Source: Streptomyces griseoviridis (lineage in GTDB: Bacteria; Actinomycetota; Actinomycetes; Streptomycetales; Streptomycetaceae). Taken from it: DNA of 64,000 nt. Of the stretch, positions 33,133 through 41,827 are shown piece after piece. Each line of letters opens with the position of its first letter. The stretch's first letter is position 1. Made by a program: the position numbers and the translations under genes. The notes under the pieces are model-generated. The model did not search any database. It was given only the letters and a program-made list of their open reading frames with translations, and had not been told where the DNA came from. The stretch covers positions 62,001-126,000 of the forward strand of contig BMSM01000016.1 of the NCBI GenBank assembly GCA_014649155.1, given 5' to 3'.

Positions 33133-34017
33133 CTATCCGTTGTGTGCGTCGGACTCGGTCGCGGGCGTCTGCCGGGTGGCCGCCCAGGACGCCAGGAGCG
33201 CCACATGGTCCGCGGTCGGTGTGCCCGCGGGCGCGGTGTAGACGTTGAGGTGCAGGCCGGGTTCGGCGGGCAGTTCCAGGCACTCGACGTCCAGGTCGAG
33301 CCGGCCGGCGATCGGATGGCGCATGCGCTTGCGGCCGGACCGGTGCAGCCGCACGTCCTGAGACGCCCACCGCTGCCGGAACGGCTCACTGCGGGTTGAC
33401 AGTTCACCGACCAGGGCGGTCAGCTCCGCGTCGTGCGGATTGCGGCCGGCTTCCATGCGCAGCTTCGCGGCCACGGCTCCGACGACCTGGTCGTAGTCGA
33501 CGAAGAGAGCCTTGGCCGCCTCGGGGTCGAGACAGACGAACCGCGCCGTGTTCGCGGGTCGTCGCGGGTCGGCCAGCACCGGTGCGAACAGCGCGCGGGC
33601 GAGCTGGTTCATGGCGAGCACGTCACAACGGCCGTTACCGATCCAGGCCGGCGCGTCGGAGATCGCGTCGAGCACCTGCTGCAACGTCGGGCGCACCGTC
33701 ACGGCGGGCCCGCGCCGGCGCGGGCCGCCGGGTTCCCTGGACCGGCGCGCGAGGTGGAACAGGTGGTCGCGCTCGGCCTCGTCGAGTTGCAGGGCCGAGG
33801 CCAACGCGTCGAGCACGCCGTCGGAGGCACCGGCGAGGCCGCCGCGCTCCATGCGCACGTAGTAGTCGACCGAGACCCCCGCCAGCAGTGCCACCTCCTC
33901 GCGGCGCAGGCCCTTGACTCGACGGTTGCCGCCGTAAGCGGGCAGGCCCGCCCGCTCGGGTGCGATGCGGGCGCGGCGCGAGCTGAGGAACTCCCGGATC
34001 TCGGTGCGTGAATCCAT
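33133..34017 (-). CDS. MmyB-like helix-turn-helix transcriptional regulator
   Basis: A 294-aa regulator with an XRE-type HTH (GLRREEVALLAGVSVDYYVRMERG, residues about 35-60) and a C-terminal MmyB-type ligand-binding domain (QQVLDAISDAPAWIGNGRCDVLAMNQLARALFAPV and VGELSTRSEPFRQRWASQDVR). The R-REE-VA-LAGVS-YY-R-ER string is characteristic. Such proteins bind fatty acid-like ligands in the crystallised homologue and usually regulate a neighbouring oxidoreductase. Here the SDR gene lies 36 bp upstream on the same strand, so both are probably in one transcript. ATG 34017 is used. Confidence 0.92.
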   Translation of the reverse strand: MDSRTEIREFLSSRRARIAPERAGLPAYGGNRRVKGLRREEVALLAGVSVDYYVRMERGGLAGASDGVLDALASALQLDEAERDHLFHLARRSREPGGPRRRGPAVTVRPTLQQVLDAISDAPAWIGNGRCDVLAMNQLARALFAPVLADPRRPANTARFVCLDPEAAKALFVDYDQVVGAVAAKLRMEAGRNPHDAELTALVGELSTRSEPFRQRWASQDVRLHRSGRKRMRHPIAGRLDLDVECLELPAEPGLHLNVYTAPAGTPTADHVALLASWAATRQTPATESDAHNG

Positions 34018-34053
34018 CGTGACCGTCCCCTCGCCGTGATTCCGTTCCGCAGC

Positions 34054-34860
34054 TTAAGGGGTACCTGATGCGGTCGTCGCGATGCCGCCGTCCACCGGGA
34101 TGACGGCGCCCGTGAGGTAGGACCCCGCCCGGCTGGCGAGGAACACGGCGATACCCGCCATGTCGTCGTCGCGGCCGAGCCGGCGCAGCGGGGCCGCCGC
34201 AGCGATCGTGTCGCCGACGGCGTCGAGCGTGGACGCCATCATCCGCGACGGGAACACTCCCGGTGCCACCGCGTTCACCGTGACGTGCTGCGGGCCCAGC
34301 TCTCTGGCAAGCACTCTGGTGAGTTGGTGGAGTGCCGCTTTGCTGCTGGCGTACGAGTAGTTGGGCGACTGGGCGACGTGGATGGCGGCGATGCTGCCGA
34401 TGTTGATGATCCGCGCGGGATCATCGGCGGTGCCCGCCTTGCGCAGTGCGGGGAGCAGGGCCTGGACCAGCCGGAACGGCGACTTGAGGTTGAGGTCGAT
34501 CACGGTGTCCCAGGCCTCGTCCGGGAACGTCGCCAGCGGCTCGCGCCACATCGCTCCCGCGTTGTTGACGAGGATGTCCAGCCGGTCCGAGCCGGCTGTG
34601 ACAAGGTCCGCGAGGCGCTGGCACTCGTCGTGTCCGGACAGGTCGGCGGGGATGGCTCGGACATCGCCGAATTCGGACAGCAGACGCTGTGCCTCCGCGC
34701 ACGCGTCCGCCTTGCGTGAGCTGATGACGACGCGGGCGCCCGCCTGGAGAAGGCCGCGCGCTATCATCAGGCCAATGCCTCTGGTACCGCCGGTGACAAG
34801 GGCGTACTTCCCCCTCAGATCGAAAAGTTCCGTGTGAGTGGTGGATCGGATGTCCGCCAT
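34054..34860 (-). CDS. Short-chain dehydrogenase/reductase
   Basis: A 268-aa classical SDR. YALVTGGTRGIGLMIARGL (TGxxxGxG), DILVNNAGAMW (NNAG), INIGSIAAIH (catalytic Ser) and YSYASSKAALHQL (Tyr-x-x-x-Lys) are intact, as is the C-terminal LTGAVIPVDGG. It is an NAD(P)-dependent oxidoreductase resembling 3-oxoacyl-ACP or gluconate dehydrogenase-type enzymes; the substrate is not predictable. It precedes the MmyB-like regulator gene on the same strand, a frequent pairing in actinomycetes, and is probably under its control. Confidence 0.92.
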   Translation of the reverse strand: MADIRSTTHTELFDLRGKYALVTGGTRGIGLMIARGLLQAGARVVISSRKADACAEAQRLLSEFGDVRAIPADLSGHDECQRLADLVTAGSDRLDILVNNAGAMWREPLATFPDEAWDTVIDLNLKSPFRLVQALLPALRKAGTADDPARIINIGSIAAIHVAQSPNYSYASSKAALHQLTRVLARELGPQHVTVNAVAPGVFPSRMMASTLDAVGDTIAAAAPLRRLGRDDDMAGIAVFLASRAGSYLTGAVIPVDGGIATTASGTP

Positions 34861-35172
34861 GGGTCTTCGTCTTTTCTGTCGTGGAAATCGCGCCGGCACG
34901 GCCGCGCATCCGGGGCGAATGCCCCGATCGATACGATCGCGCCGTTGAGCTGAGCCGGATCCGGGAGCGCACCGTGGAAGAAGCTCAGGCCCATGCAGTT
35001 CACGCATTGCTTTTCCTGCGCTCGGCCGGGAACCGAACTCAAGATTAAGCAGCCCGGGCGGCCGACAGAGAGACCCTGGTGATACAGGTACTGGAAGAAC
35101 CCCCCTCGTGCTCAGGCGTCACCAGCGGAGTTCGGCGGACGGGGAGCGCGGGGCTCCGGATCAGTGCCCGGA
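34861..35172. promoter_or_regulatory. Leader region of the SDR-regulator pair with hairpin and repeat
   Basis: No gene is seen in this 312-bp stretch. It contains GGGGC-GAAT-GCCCC (34912-34925) followed at once by CGATCG-ATA-CGATCG (34925-34939). These could act as the MmyB-regulator operator or as attenuation of read-through from the SGNH gene. Confidence 0.45.
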
Positions 35173-36012
35173 TCAGTGCCCCACCCGCAGCCAGTCCGTC
35201 ACGGGGCCGGGGTTCGTGTGGTCCGCAGGGGTGATCCAGAACGCTTGGCCCAGCTCAGCGCTGAACTGGGCGCCTGTCCGGCCGTCGCCGGAGGAGCGGC
35301 CGGTCAGCCGGCGGCCGATCCACGGCAGCAGGTGCTGCCGGGCGAAGCTCAGGTCCGCGCCCCTGCGCAGCAGCCAGCCCGGCGGCGGTGCCGTCGGCAG
35401 CGGGGCGTGCCACTCCGGGTCCTCGGCCTCGTACCCGAGGGCCTGCCAGACCGCCTCCGCCACCCGGCGGTGCCCCTCCGCGGTCAGGTGCAGCCGGTCC
35501 ACGTCCCACAGCCGGGGGTCGGCCAGCGACCGCGCCCCGTACAGGTCGACCACCACGGCGTCGTGCCGGGCGGCGAGGTCGTCGACGACGGCGAAGAGCG
35601 CCTCCATGCGCGGCCGGAACCGGTCCAGGACCGGGCCCTGCCGGCCGGGGCTGCGCATCAGCACGAGCTGCTTGCAGTTCGGGGCCAGCCGTTCCACGGC
35701 CTCGGTCAGCAGGGCGCGCACCCGGCCCATGTCGTACTTGGGGCGCAGGGTGTCGTTGAGCCCGCCGACCAGCGTGATCACATCGGCGCCCATCGCCGCG
35801 GCGACGTCCACCTGCTCGTCGACGATCTGCCCGATGAGCTTGCCGCGCACGGCGAGGTTGGCGTACCGGAAACCGGGTGCGCGGCCCGCCATCCGGGCGG
35901 CGAGGAGATCGGCCCAGCCCCGGTAGGAGCCGTCGGGCAGCAGGTCCGACATGCCCTCGGTGAAGGAGTCGCCGACCGCGACCAGGCTGGTGAAGGTGGG
36001 GTTCGTCTGCAT
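35173..36012 (-). CDS. SGNH/GDSL hydrolase
   Basis: A 279-aa lipase/esterase of the SGNH superfamily. Block I is VAVGDSFTEG (nucleophilic Ser, residues about 11-20), block III is LVGGLNDTL (Gly and Asn), and block V is DRLHLTAEGHRRVAE (Asp-x-x-His). There is no signal peptide, so it acts inside the cell. The family deacylates carbohydrates, lipids or metabolites; the substrate is unknown. ATG 36012 is chosen because similarity starts there. Its promoter side is occupied by a nine-copy 24-bp minisatellite beginning 46 bp upstream of the start codon. Confidence 0.9.
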   Translation of the reverse strand: MQTNPTFTSLVAVGDSFTEGMSDLLPDGSYRGWADLLAARMAGRAPGFRYANLAVRGKLIGQIVDEQVDVAAAMGADVITLVGGLNDTLRPKYDMGRVRALLTEAVERLAPNCKQLVLMRSPGRQGPVLDRFRPRMEALFAVVDDLAARHDAVVVDLYGARSLADPRLWDVDRLHLTAEGHRRVAEAVWQALGYEAEDPEWHAPLPTAPPPGWLLRRGADLSFARQHLLPWIGRRLTGRSSGDGRTGAQFSAELGQAFWITPADHTNPGPVTDWLRVGH

Positions 36013-36057
36013 GGCGACGAAAATGGTATCCCGGGGCACCCATCGGCGTACCCGCCG

Positions 36058-36273
36058 GTCGGTACCCCGGCCCGCGCTCCGGTCGGCACCCTGGCCTGTG
36101 CTCCGGTCGGTACCCCGGCCCGCGCTCCGGTCGGCACCTTGGCCTGTGCTCCGGTCGGTATCCCCGCCTGTGCTCCGGTCGGCACCTTGGCCCGCGCTCC
36201 GGTCGGTATCCCCGCCTGTGCTCCGGTCGGCACCCTGGCCCGCGCTCCGGTCGGTACCCCCGCCCGTGCTCCG
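36058..36273. repeat. Minisatellite: nine 24-bp tandem units
   Basis: Nine units, each starting GTCGG and ending GCTCCG, run without indels from 36058 to 36273, with degenerate partial units on both flanks. Two unit subtypes alternate: one with TACCCCGGCCCGC, the other with CACCCTGGCCTGT, plus mixed forms. All frames stay open across it; on the plus strand each unit would read VGTPARAP or VGTLACAP. It lies between the SGNH hydrolase start and the stop of a CBS-domain gene. Confidence 0.92.
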
Positions 36274-36315
36274 GTCGGAGCCCCGGGATTCCGCCCCCGT
36301 GCCGCCCGGACGGCC

Positions 36316-37329
36316 TCACGCCCGCCGGCCGAACAGCTCCCGCAGGACGTCCTCCATGGTCACCATGCCGGCCGGCCGGCCGTCGGCGCCCAGGACCGCC
36401 GCCAGATGGGTCCGGCTCGCCCGCATCGCCGTCAGGACGTCGTCCAGCGGCGTGTTCTCCCGCACCCGCGCCACGGGGCGCATCGCCTCCGGCCGGAACG
36501 CCGTGTCGCGCGGCGCGGCGTCCAGGGCGTCCTTCACGTGGAGGTAGCCGACGATCCGGCGGCCGTCGTCCACCACCGGGAACCGGGAGAACCCGGACTC
36601 GGCCGACAGCCGCTCCACCTGTTCGGGCGTGACGCCCACCCGCGCGTGCACCACGCGTTCCAGGGGCATCACCACGTCCCGCACCGGACGCCGGCCCAGC
36701 TCCAGCGCGTCGTGCAGCCGCTCCTGCGCGCGGTCGTCGATGAGTCCCGCCTCGCTCGCGTCCTTCACGATCTGGGCCAGCTCGGTGTCGGTGAAGGTGG
36801 CCGGCACCTCGTCGCGCGCCTCGACCCGGAGCAGCTTCAGCAGCGCGTTGGCGAACGCGTTGACGGTGAAGATCACCGGCCGCAGCGCCCGGGAGAGCGC
36901 CACCAGCGGAGGCCCGAGCAGCAGCGCGCTGCGCACCGGCTCCGCCAGCGCGATGTTCTTCGGCACCATCTCGCCCAGCAGCATGTGCAGATAGGTCGCC
37001 AGCGCCAGCGCCAGCACGAAGGAGACCGCGTGCCCGGCCCCGGACGGCACTCCCACCGCGTGGAACACCGGCTCCAGCAGGTGCGCGATCGCCGGCTCCG
37101 CGACGATGCCGAGGACCAGCGTGCACAGCGTGATGCCGAGCTGGGCGGCGGCCATCAGCGCCGACACGTGCTCCAGCCCCCACAGCACGCTCCGCGCCCG
37201 CCGGTCGCCCGCCTCGGCGTGCGGCTCGACCTGGCTGCGGCGTACCGAGATCAGGGCGAACTCCGCGCCCACGAAAAAGGCGTTGGCGACCAGGGTCACC
37301 AGACCGATCAGCAGCTGTACGGCGGTCAC
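36316..37329 (-). CDS. CNNM/DUF21 transporter-like protein with CBS domains (short form)
   Basis: A 337-aa membrane protein. The DUF21/CNNM transmembrane domain covers residues about 1-180 (starting VQLLIGLVTLVANAFFVGAEFALISVRRSQ, with LLGEMVPKNIALAEP), followed by a CBS pair (VMPLERVVHARVGVTPEQV through MVTMEDVLRELFG). Proteins of this group are annotated as hemolysin-type but are related to Mg2+/Co2+ transport and efflux proteins. Unlike its upstream paralog it lacks the C-terminal CorC_HlyC domain. The GTG start overlaps the stop of the preceding gene by 4 bp, so the two products are made in a fixed ratio and may form a complex. Confidence 0.9.
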   Translation of the reverse strand: MTAVQLLIGLVTLVANAFFVGAEFALISVRRSQVEPHAEAGDRRARSVLWGLEHVSALMAAAQLGITLCTLVLGIVAEPAIAHLLEPVFHAVGVPSGAGHAVSFVLALALATYLHMLLGEMVPKNIALAEPVRSALLLGPPLVALSRALRPVIFTVNAFANALLKLLRVEARDEVPATFTDTELAQIVKDASEAGLIDDRAQERLHDALELGRRPVRDVVMPLERVVHARVGVTPEQVERLSAESGFSRFPVVDDGRRIVGYLHVKDALDAAPRDTAFRPEAMRPVARVRENTPLDDVLTAMRASRTHLAAVLGADGRPAGMVTMEDVLRELFGRRA

Positions 37330-38699
37330 CGCCCGGCCTCCCCGTCGTCACCGGTCTCCACGCCACCGGGCCCGGTGGCCGTGCCCCGCTCGTCGTCGAG
37401 GGGCCCGCGCAGCAGCACCGCGGCGGCCCGGCGGCCCGCCGCGTCCACGACCTCCAGCCGCCAGCCGGCCACCTCCACCACGTCACCGGCCGCCGGGATG
37501 CGGCCCAGCTCCGCCGCGACCAGCCCCGCCACCGTCTCGTACGGCCCCTCCGGCGCCCGCAGCCCGATCCGCGCCAGCCGGTCCACCCGGGCCGAGCCGT
37601 CCGCCCGGTACAGGGCGTGACCGTGCTCGTCGGTGCCGGCCGGGTCCAGTTCGGGCGTCTCGTGCGGGTCGTGCTCGTCGCGGACCTCGCCGACGACCTC
37701 CTCCACGATGTCCTCCAGCGTGGCCACCCCGGCCGTGCCGCCGTACTCGTCGATCACCACGGCCATCGTGCGCCGCCCGGAGAGCCGGTCGAGGAGCCGG
37801 TCGACGGTCAGCGTCTCCGGCACCAGCAGCGGGTCCCGCATCAGCTCGGAGACCGGGACCTCGGCGCGCCGCTCGGCGGGCACCGCCAGCACGTCCTTGA
37901 TGTGCGCGGTGCCCACCACCGCGTCCAGCGTCTCCCGGTAGACGGGGAACCGGGACAGCCCGGTCGCCCGCGTCGCGTTCGCCACGTCCGCGCAGCTCGC
38001 CCGGTCGTCCAGGGCGATCACCTGCACCCGCGGCGTCATCACCTGCCCGGCGGTGAGGTCGGCGAGGTTCAGCGTCCGCACGAACAGCTCGGCGGTGTCC
38101 GCCTCCAGCGCGCCCTCCTTGGCCGAGTGCCGGGCCAGCGCCGCCAGCTCCTGCGGTCCGCGCGCCGACGCCAGCTCCTCGGCGGGCTCCACACCGAACC
38201 GCCGTACGACACGGTTGGCGGTGTTGTTCAGATGGGTGATGAAGGGCCGGAACGCGGCACTGAACCAGCGCTGCGGGGTGGCCACCCGCTTGGCCACGGC
38301 GACCGGCGAGGAGATCGCCCAGTTCTTCGGGACCAGCTCGCCGACGACCATCAGCACCACCGTGGACAGCGCGGTGCCCACCACCAGCGCGATCGAGGAG
38401 GCCGTCGACGGCGACGCGCCCAGAGCCCGCAGCGGCCCCGCGAGCAGCGCGGCGACCGACGGCTCGGCGAGCATGCCGACCACCAGATTGGTCACCGTGA
38501 TGCCGAGCTGCGCGCCCGACAACTGGAAGGTCAGGTTCCGTACGGCCTTCAGGGCGCCCGCCGCGCCGCGCTCCCCGCGGGCCGCGGCCCGTTCCAGCGC
38601 GCCGCGCTCGACGGTGGTCAGGGAGAACTCGGCCGCGACGAAGGCGCCGCAGGCCAGCGCGAGCAGCACGGCCGCCAGCAGCAGGAGCACCTCGGTCAT
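37326..38699 (-). CDS. CNNM/DUF21 transporter-like protein with CBS and CorC_HlyC domains
   Basis: A 457-aa membrane protein. The DUF21 domain begins VLLLLAAVLLALACGAFVAAEFSLTTVERGALE and contains VGELVPKNWAISSP. A CBS pair follows (VMTPRVQVIALDDRAS through VATLEDIVEEVVGE), then a CorC_HlyC domain (DRLARIGLRAPEGPYETVAGLVAAELGRIP). This is the full-length architecture associated with cation transport or efflux regulation. ATG 38699 has GGAGGTGA upstream. It is translationally coupled to the shorter paralog at 36316. Confidence 0.92.
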   Translation of the reverse strand: MTEVLLLLAAVLLALACGAFVAAEFSLTTVERGALERAAARGERGAAGALKAVRNLTFQLSGAQLGITVTNLVVGMLAEPSVAALLAGPLRALGASPSTASSIALVVGTALSTVVLMVVGELVPKNWAISSPVAVAKRVATPQRWFSAAFRPFITHLNNTANRVVRRFGVEPAEELASARGPQELAALARHSAKEGALEADTAELFVRTLNLADLTAGQVMTPRVQVIALDDRASCADVANATRATGLSRFPVYRETLDAVVGTAHIKDVLAVPAERRAEVPVSELMRDPLLVPETLTVDRLLDRLSGRRTMAVVIDEYGGTAGVATLEDIVEEVVGEVRDEHDPHETPELDPAGTDEHGHALYRADGSARVDRLARIGLRAPEGPYETVAGLVAAELGRIPAAGDVVEVAGWRLEVVDAAGRRAAAVLLRGPLDDERGTATGPGGVETGDDGEAGR

Positions 38700-38864
38700 C
38701 GGTTCACCTCCGTCCCCCGGTCGTCCGTCCATGATCGGGCAGGGCGGGACGGGCCGCGCGCTGTCGCACGCCGGCGGGGCGGCCCGGGGGCGGGCACTCG
38801 CGATACGTCATGCTCGCGAGAGTGCCCGCGCACGGCCGGGGAAAGGCATGGTGTCCCGGACGGA

Positions 38865-39290
38865 TCAGGAGACGAGGTGCTTCACCCAGCGCCGCCACTG
38901 CTCCTGCGGCCCGTACCCCGCGGCCGTCCACGCGTGCCCGGCCCGCTCGTTGCGCACCAGCACCATGGCGTCCGCACGCCGTCCCCCGAGCGCGGTGAAC
39001 CGCTCCTCCGCGGCGGTGAGCAGCGCCGTCGCGATGCCCTGGCGGCGCCGGTCGGGGTGGACCGCGAGCCGGTAGAGATGGCACCGCCAGCCGTCGAACC
39101 CGGCGATCACCGTGGCGGCCGGCTCCCCGTCGGCCTCGGCGAGGAGGAGCGCCTCGGGGTCACGGGCGATCAGCCGTTCGACGCCTTCCCGGTCGTCGCT
39201 GATGCTGGTGCCCTCGGCGGCCACCTTCCAGAAGGCCAGCACGGCGTCCAGGTCCTCGGGGCCGGCGGCCCGTATCCGCAGATCGGTCAT
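38865..39290 (-). CDS. GNAT family N-acetyltransferase
   Basis: A 141-aa single-domain GNAT protein. The acetyl-CoA loop is LAVHPDRRRQGIATALLTAAEERF (RRQGIA) near residue 80, with N-terminal LRIRAAGPEDLDAVLAFW and a C-terminal GYGPQEQWRRWVKHL segment. Length is standard. The substrate may be a small amine or a protein N-terminus; nothing in the context decides. ATG 39290. Monocistronic, in the same direction as GAPDH, with a 150-bp gap. Confidence 0.88.
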   Translation of the reverse strand: MTDLRIRAAGPEDLDAVLAFWKVAAEGTSISDDREGVERLIARDPEALLLAEADGEPAATVIAGFDGWRCHLYRLAVHPDRRRQGIATALLTAAEERFTALGGRRADAMVLVRNERAGHAWTAAGYGPQEQWRRWVKHLVS

Positions 39291-39440
39291 GGGCCGATCC
39301 CATCAGCCGGGCTACGGCCCGGCCAGCGGATCTCGCCATGTGGACGCCGGAGACGGAAACGGACGTGACACCAGCGCCCCCGTGCCCGCGGCGGGAGGGG
39401 GAGCCGTGCCACGTCCGTCGGTGCCACGGGCGTTCCCGTG

Positions 39441-40436
39441 TCAGCGGGAGAGCAGCTCCAGGGTGTCGATCACCCGGTTGGAGAAGCCCCACTCGTTGTC
39501 GTACCAGGCGACGACCTTGACGTGCCGGCCGTCCACCCGGGTGAGGGCCGAGTCGAAGATCGACGACGCCGGGTTGCCGGTGATGTCGGAGGAGACCAGC
39601 GCCTCCTCGGAGTACTCCAGGACACCGGCCAGCGGCCCCTCGGCGGCCGTGCGGTACGCCGCCAGCACGTCCTCGCGGGTCACGTCGCGGGCGACGGTGG
39701 TGTTCAGCTCGACGATCGAACCGACCGGGACCGGCACGCGGATCGAGTCGCCCGACAGCTTGCCGTCGAGATTCGGCAGGACCAGGCCGATCGCCTTCGC
39801 CGCGCCGGTGGTGGTCGGCACGATGTTGACGGCGGCGGCGCGGGCGCGGCGGGCGTCGCGGTGCGGGCCGTCCTGGAGGTTCTGCTCCTGGGTGTAGGCG
39901 TGCACCGTCGTCATGAAGCCGTGCTCGATGCCGGCCAGGTCGTCCAGGACCTTGGCGAGCGGCGCCAGCGCGTTGGTGGTGCAGGACGCGTTGGAGACGA
40001 CGGTGTGCAGCTCGGCGTCGTAGGCGTCGGTGTTGACGCCGTACGCCAGGGTCACGTCCGCCCCGTCCGACGGCGCGCTGACCAGGACCTTCTTCGCACC
40101 CGCGTCGAGGTGGGCACGGGCCGCCTTCGCGGAGGTGAAGCGGCCGGTCGCCTCCAGGACGATGTCCACGCCCAGCTCGGCCCAGGGCAGCTGGGCCGGC
40201 TCCCGCTCGGCCAGCACCTTGATCCGCCGGCCGTCGACCACGAGGGTGTCGCCGTCGACGTCGACCGGGCGGCCGAGGCGGCCGGCCGTCGAGTCGTAGG
40301 CGAGGAGGCGGGCGAGGCCGGCGGGCTCGGTGAGGTCGTTCACGGCGACGACTTCGAGGGCGCTGTCGCGCTCGAGGAGCGCGCGCAGCACGTTGCGTCC
40401 GATGCGGCCGAATCCGTTGATGGCGATGCGAGTCAT
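39441..40436 (-). CDS. gap: Glyceraldehyde-3-phosphate dehydrogenase, type I
   Basis: A 331-aa enzyme of glycolysis. The NAD site is RIAINGFGRIGRNVLRALLE at the N-terminus, the catalytic Cys lies in VVSNASCTTNALAPL (near residue 153), and His is in MTTVHAYTQEQN. WYDNEWGFSNRVIDT closes the protein. It catalyses oxidative phosphorylation of glyceraldehyde 3-phosphate. No pgk or tpi gene follows, so this is a stand-alone paralog rather than the usual gap-pgk-tpiA operon copy. ATG 40436 with AAGGGA upstream fits the conserved start MTRIAINGFG. Confidence 0.95.
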   Translation of the reverse strand: MTRIAINGFGRIGRNVLRALLERDSALEVVAVNDLTEPAGLARLLAYDSTAGRLGRPVDVDGDTLVVDGRRIKVLAEREPAQLPWAELGVDIVLEATGRFTSAKAARAHLDAGAKKVLVSAPSDGADVTLAYGVNTDAYDAELHTVVSNASCTTNALAPLAKVLDDLAGIEHGFMTTVHAYTQEQNLQDGPHRDARRARAAAVNIVPTTTGAAKAIGLVLPNLDGKLSGDSIRVPVPVGSIVELNTTVARDVTREDVLAAYRTAAEGPLAGVLEYSEEALVSSDITGNPASSIFDSALTRVDGRHVKVVAWYDNEWGFSNRVIDTLELLSR

Positions 40437-40580
40437 GAGTGACGTCCCTTTCCGTGTTCGCCACCAGGCTGGCGCGGGGCGCCGGGCGGGGACAGCGGCG
40501 CGAGTGCCAGGGTTCGAAAGGATCACGCCAGGTCTCGCACCGGCCCGGCACCGGCCCGTGCCGGCCCCCGTGAGCGGGGG

Positions 40581-41576
40581 CTACTCGCCCCGGGCGAAGG
40601 TGCGGCGGTAGTCGGTGGGCGTCGTGCCGAGCACGCGGTGGAAGTGCAGCCGCAGATTGGTGCCGGTGCCCAGCCCCACCACGGCCGCGATCCGCTCCAC
40701 ACTGAGCTGCGAGCGCTCCAGCAGTTCGCGGGCCCGGTCGAGACGGGCGCGCATCACCCACTGCATCGGCGTGTACCCGGTGTCCTCGGCGAACCGGCGG
40801 GAGAAGGTGCGCGGCGACACCGCCGCGTGCCGGGCGAGTATCTCCAGGGTGAGCGGCTCACCGAGCCGGTGCAGGGCCCACTCGCGGGTCGCCGCGAACC
40901 GCTCGCCGAGCGGCTCCGGCAGGCTGCGCGGCACGTACTGCGCCTGGCCGCCGCTGCGGTAGGGGGCCGCGACCAGCCGCCGGGCGGCGTGGTTGGACGC
41001 GGCCACCCCGAGGTCGCCGCGGAGCATGTGCAGGCACAGGTCGATGCCGGAGGCGGCGCCGGCCGAGGTGAGGACGCTGCCCTCGTCGACGAAGAGGACG
41101 TTCCCGTCGACCCGGACCAGCGGATGCTTCGCCGCGAGCGCCTCGGTGTAGTGCCAGTGCGTGGTGGCGCGCCGGCCGTCCAGCAGTCCGGTGGCGGCCA
41201 GGGCGAAGGCCCCGGTGGAGATCGCGGCCAGCCGCGCGCCCCGCTCATGGGCGGCGACCAGCGCCTCCACCACCGCCGCCGGCGGGTCCTCCCGGTCCGG
41301 TAACCGGTACCCCGGGACGAAGACGACGTCCGCCCAGGCGAGCGCGTCGAGGCCGTCCGCCACGTGGTACGACAGACCGTCGCCGCCGGTCACGAGGCCG
41401 GGCCGGGCCCCGCACACCCGTACCTCGTACGGCATGCTCGCGCGCGTCGTGAACACCTGTGCCGGGATGCCGACGTCCAGCGGCTTCGCGCCCTCCAGGA
41501 CGAGCACGGCCACGCGGCGCCGGCGGGGGGCGGCGGGCGGGGTGGACGGGATGGACGGAGTGGGCGCGGACGACAC
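40581..41576 (-). CDS. GlxA-type transcriptional regulator (DJ-1/PfpI + AraC)
   Basis: A 331-aa protein. The N-terminal DJ-1/PfpI-like domain (RVAVLVLEGAKPLDVGIPAQVF, then AAISTGAFALAATGLLDGRRATTHW, with Ser in place of the usual catalytic Cys, and IDLCLHMLRGDLG) is followed by a C-terminal AraC HTH pair (TLEILARHAAVSPRTFSRRFAEDTGYTPMQWVMRARL and ERIAAVVGLGTGTNLRLHFHRVLGTTPTDYRR). The start is GTG 41576 because the conserved part begins 20 residues later. It is divergent from an MFS exporter gene and may regulate it. A palindrome CGGTGT-N8-ACACCG lies 40 bp upstream. Confidence 0.92.
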   Translation of the reverse strand: MSSAPTPSIPSTPPAAPRRRRVAVLVLEGAKPLDVGIPAQVFTTRASMPYEVRVCGARPGLVTGGDGLSYHVADGLDALAWADVVFVPGYRLPDREDPPAAVVEALVAAHERGARLAAISTGAFALAATGLLDGRRATTHWHYTEALAAKHPLVRVDGNVLFVDEGSVLTSAGAASGIDLCLHMLRGDLGVAASNHAARRLVAAPYRSGGQAQYVPRSLPEPLGERFAATREWALHRLGEPLTLEILARHAAVSPRTFSRRFAEDTGYTPMQWVMRARLDRARELLERSQLSVERIAAVVGLGTGTNLRLHFHRVLGTTPTDYRRTFARGE

Positions 41577-41827
41577 GGGGACAGGGTAGGCGGACCCGGT
41601 CCGGGGGAGAGCGCCGCGGTGTGATGCACGACACCGGGGCGGCCGGCCCGATCTTGGAATGCGCGGCCGTCCGCCGTGGCTGCACTCCCCGTGTGCTCCC
41701 GGCCGCTCCGGGACACCCCGGGCAAGGGTGCCCAGCGAGGCCGGCCCCCTGGTGAGGGGAACCGGCCCTCGGACGTCTCGGAAAATCCCAGAAGCCCAAG
41801 AAGTCCCCGAAAGGTTTCCCCCGCACC
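41577..41827. promoter_or_regulatory. Divergent region with CGGTGT-N8-ACACCG palindrome
   Basis: Contains the inverted repeat at 41617-41636, close to the GlxA-type start, plus C/G-rich hairpin-prone sequence toward the MFS gene. A plausible AraC- or GlxA-type operator, by position only. Confidence 0.45.

Noticed and set aside
36058..36273. CRISPR array
   Set aside because: Repeats are contiguous 24-bp units without spacers, and no cas genes are nearby.
35164..37620. Plus-strand open frame of 818 codons spanning the minisatellite
   Set aside because: It runs antisense to the SGNH and CNNM/CBS genes and shows no domain; it stays open only because of base composition.
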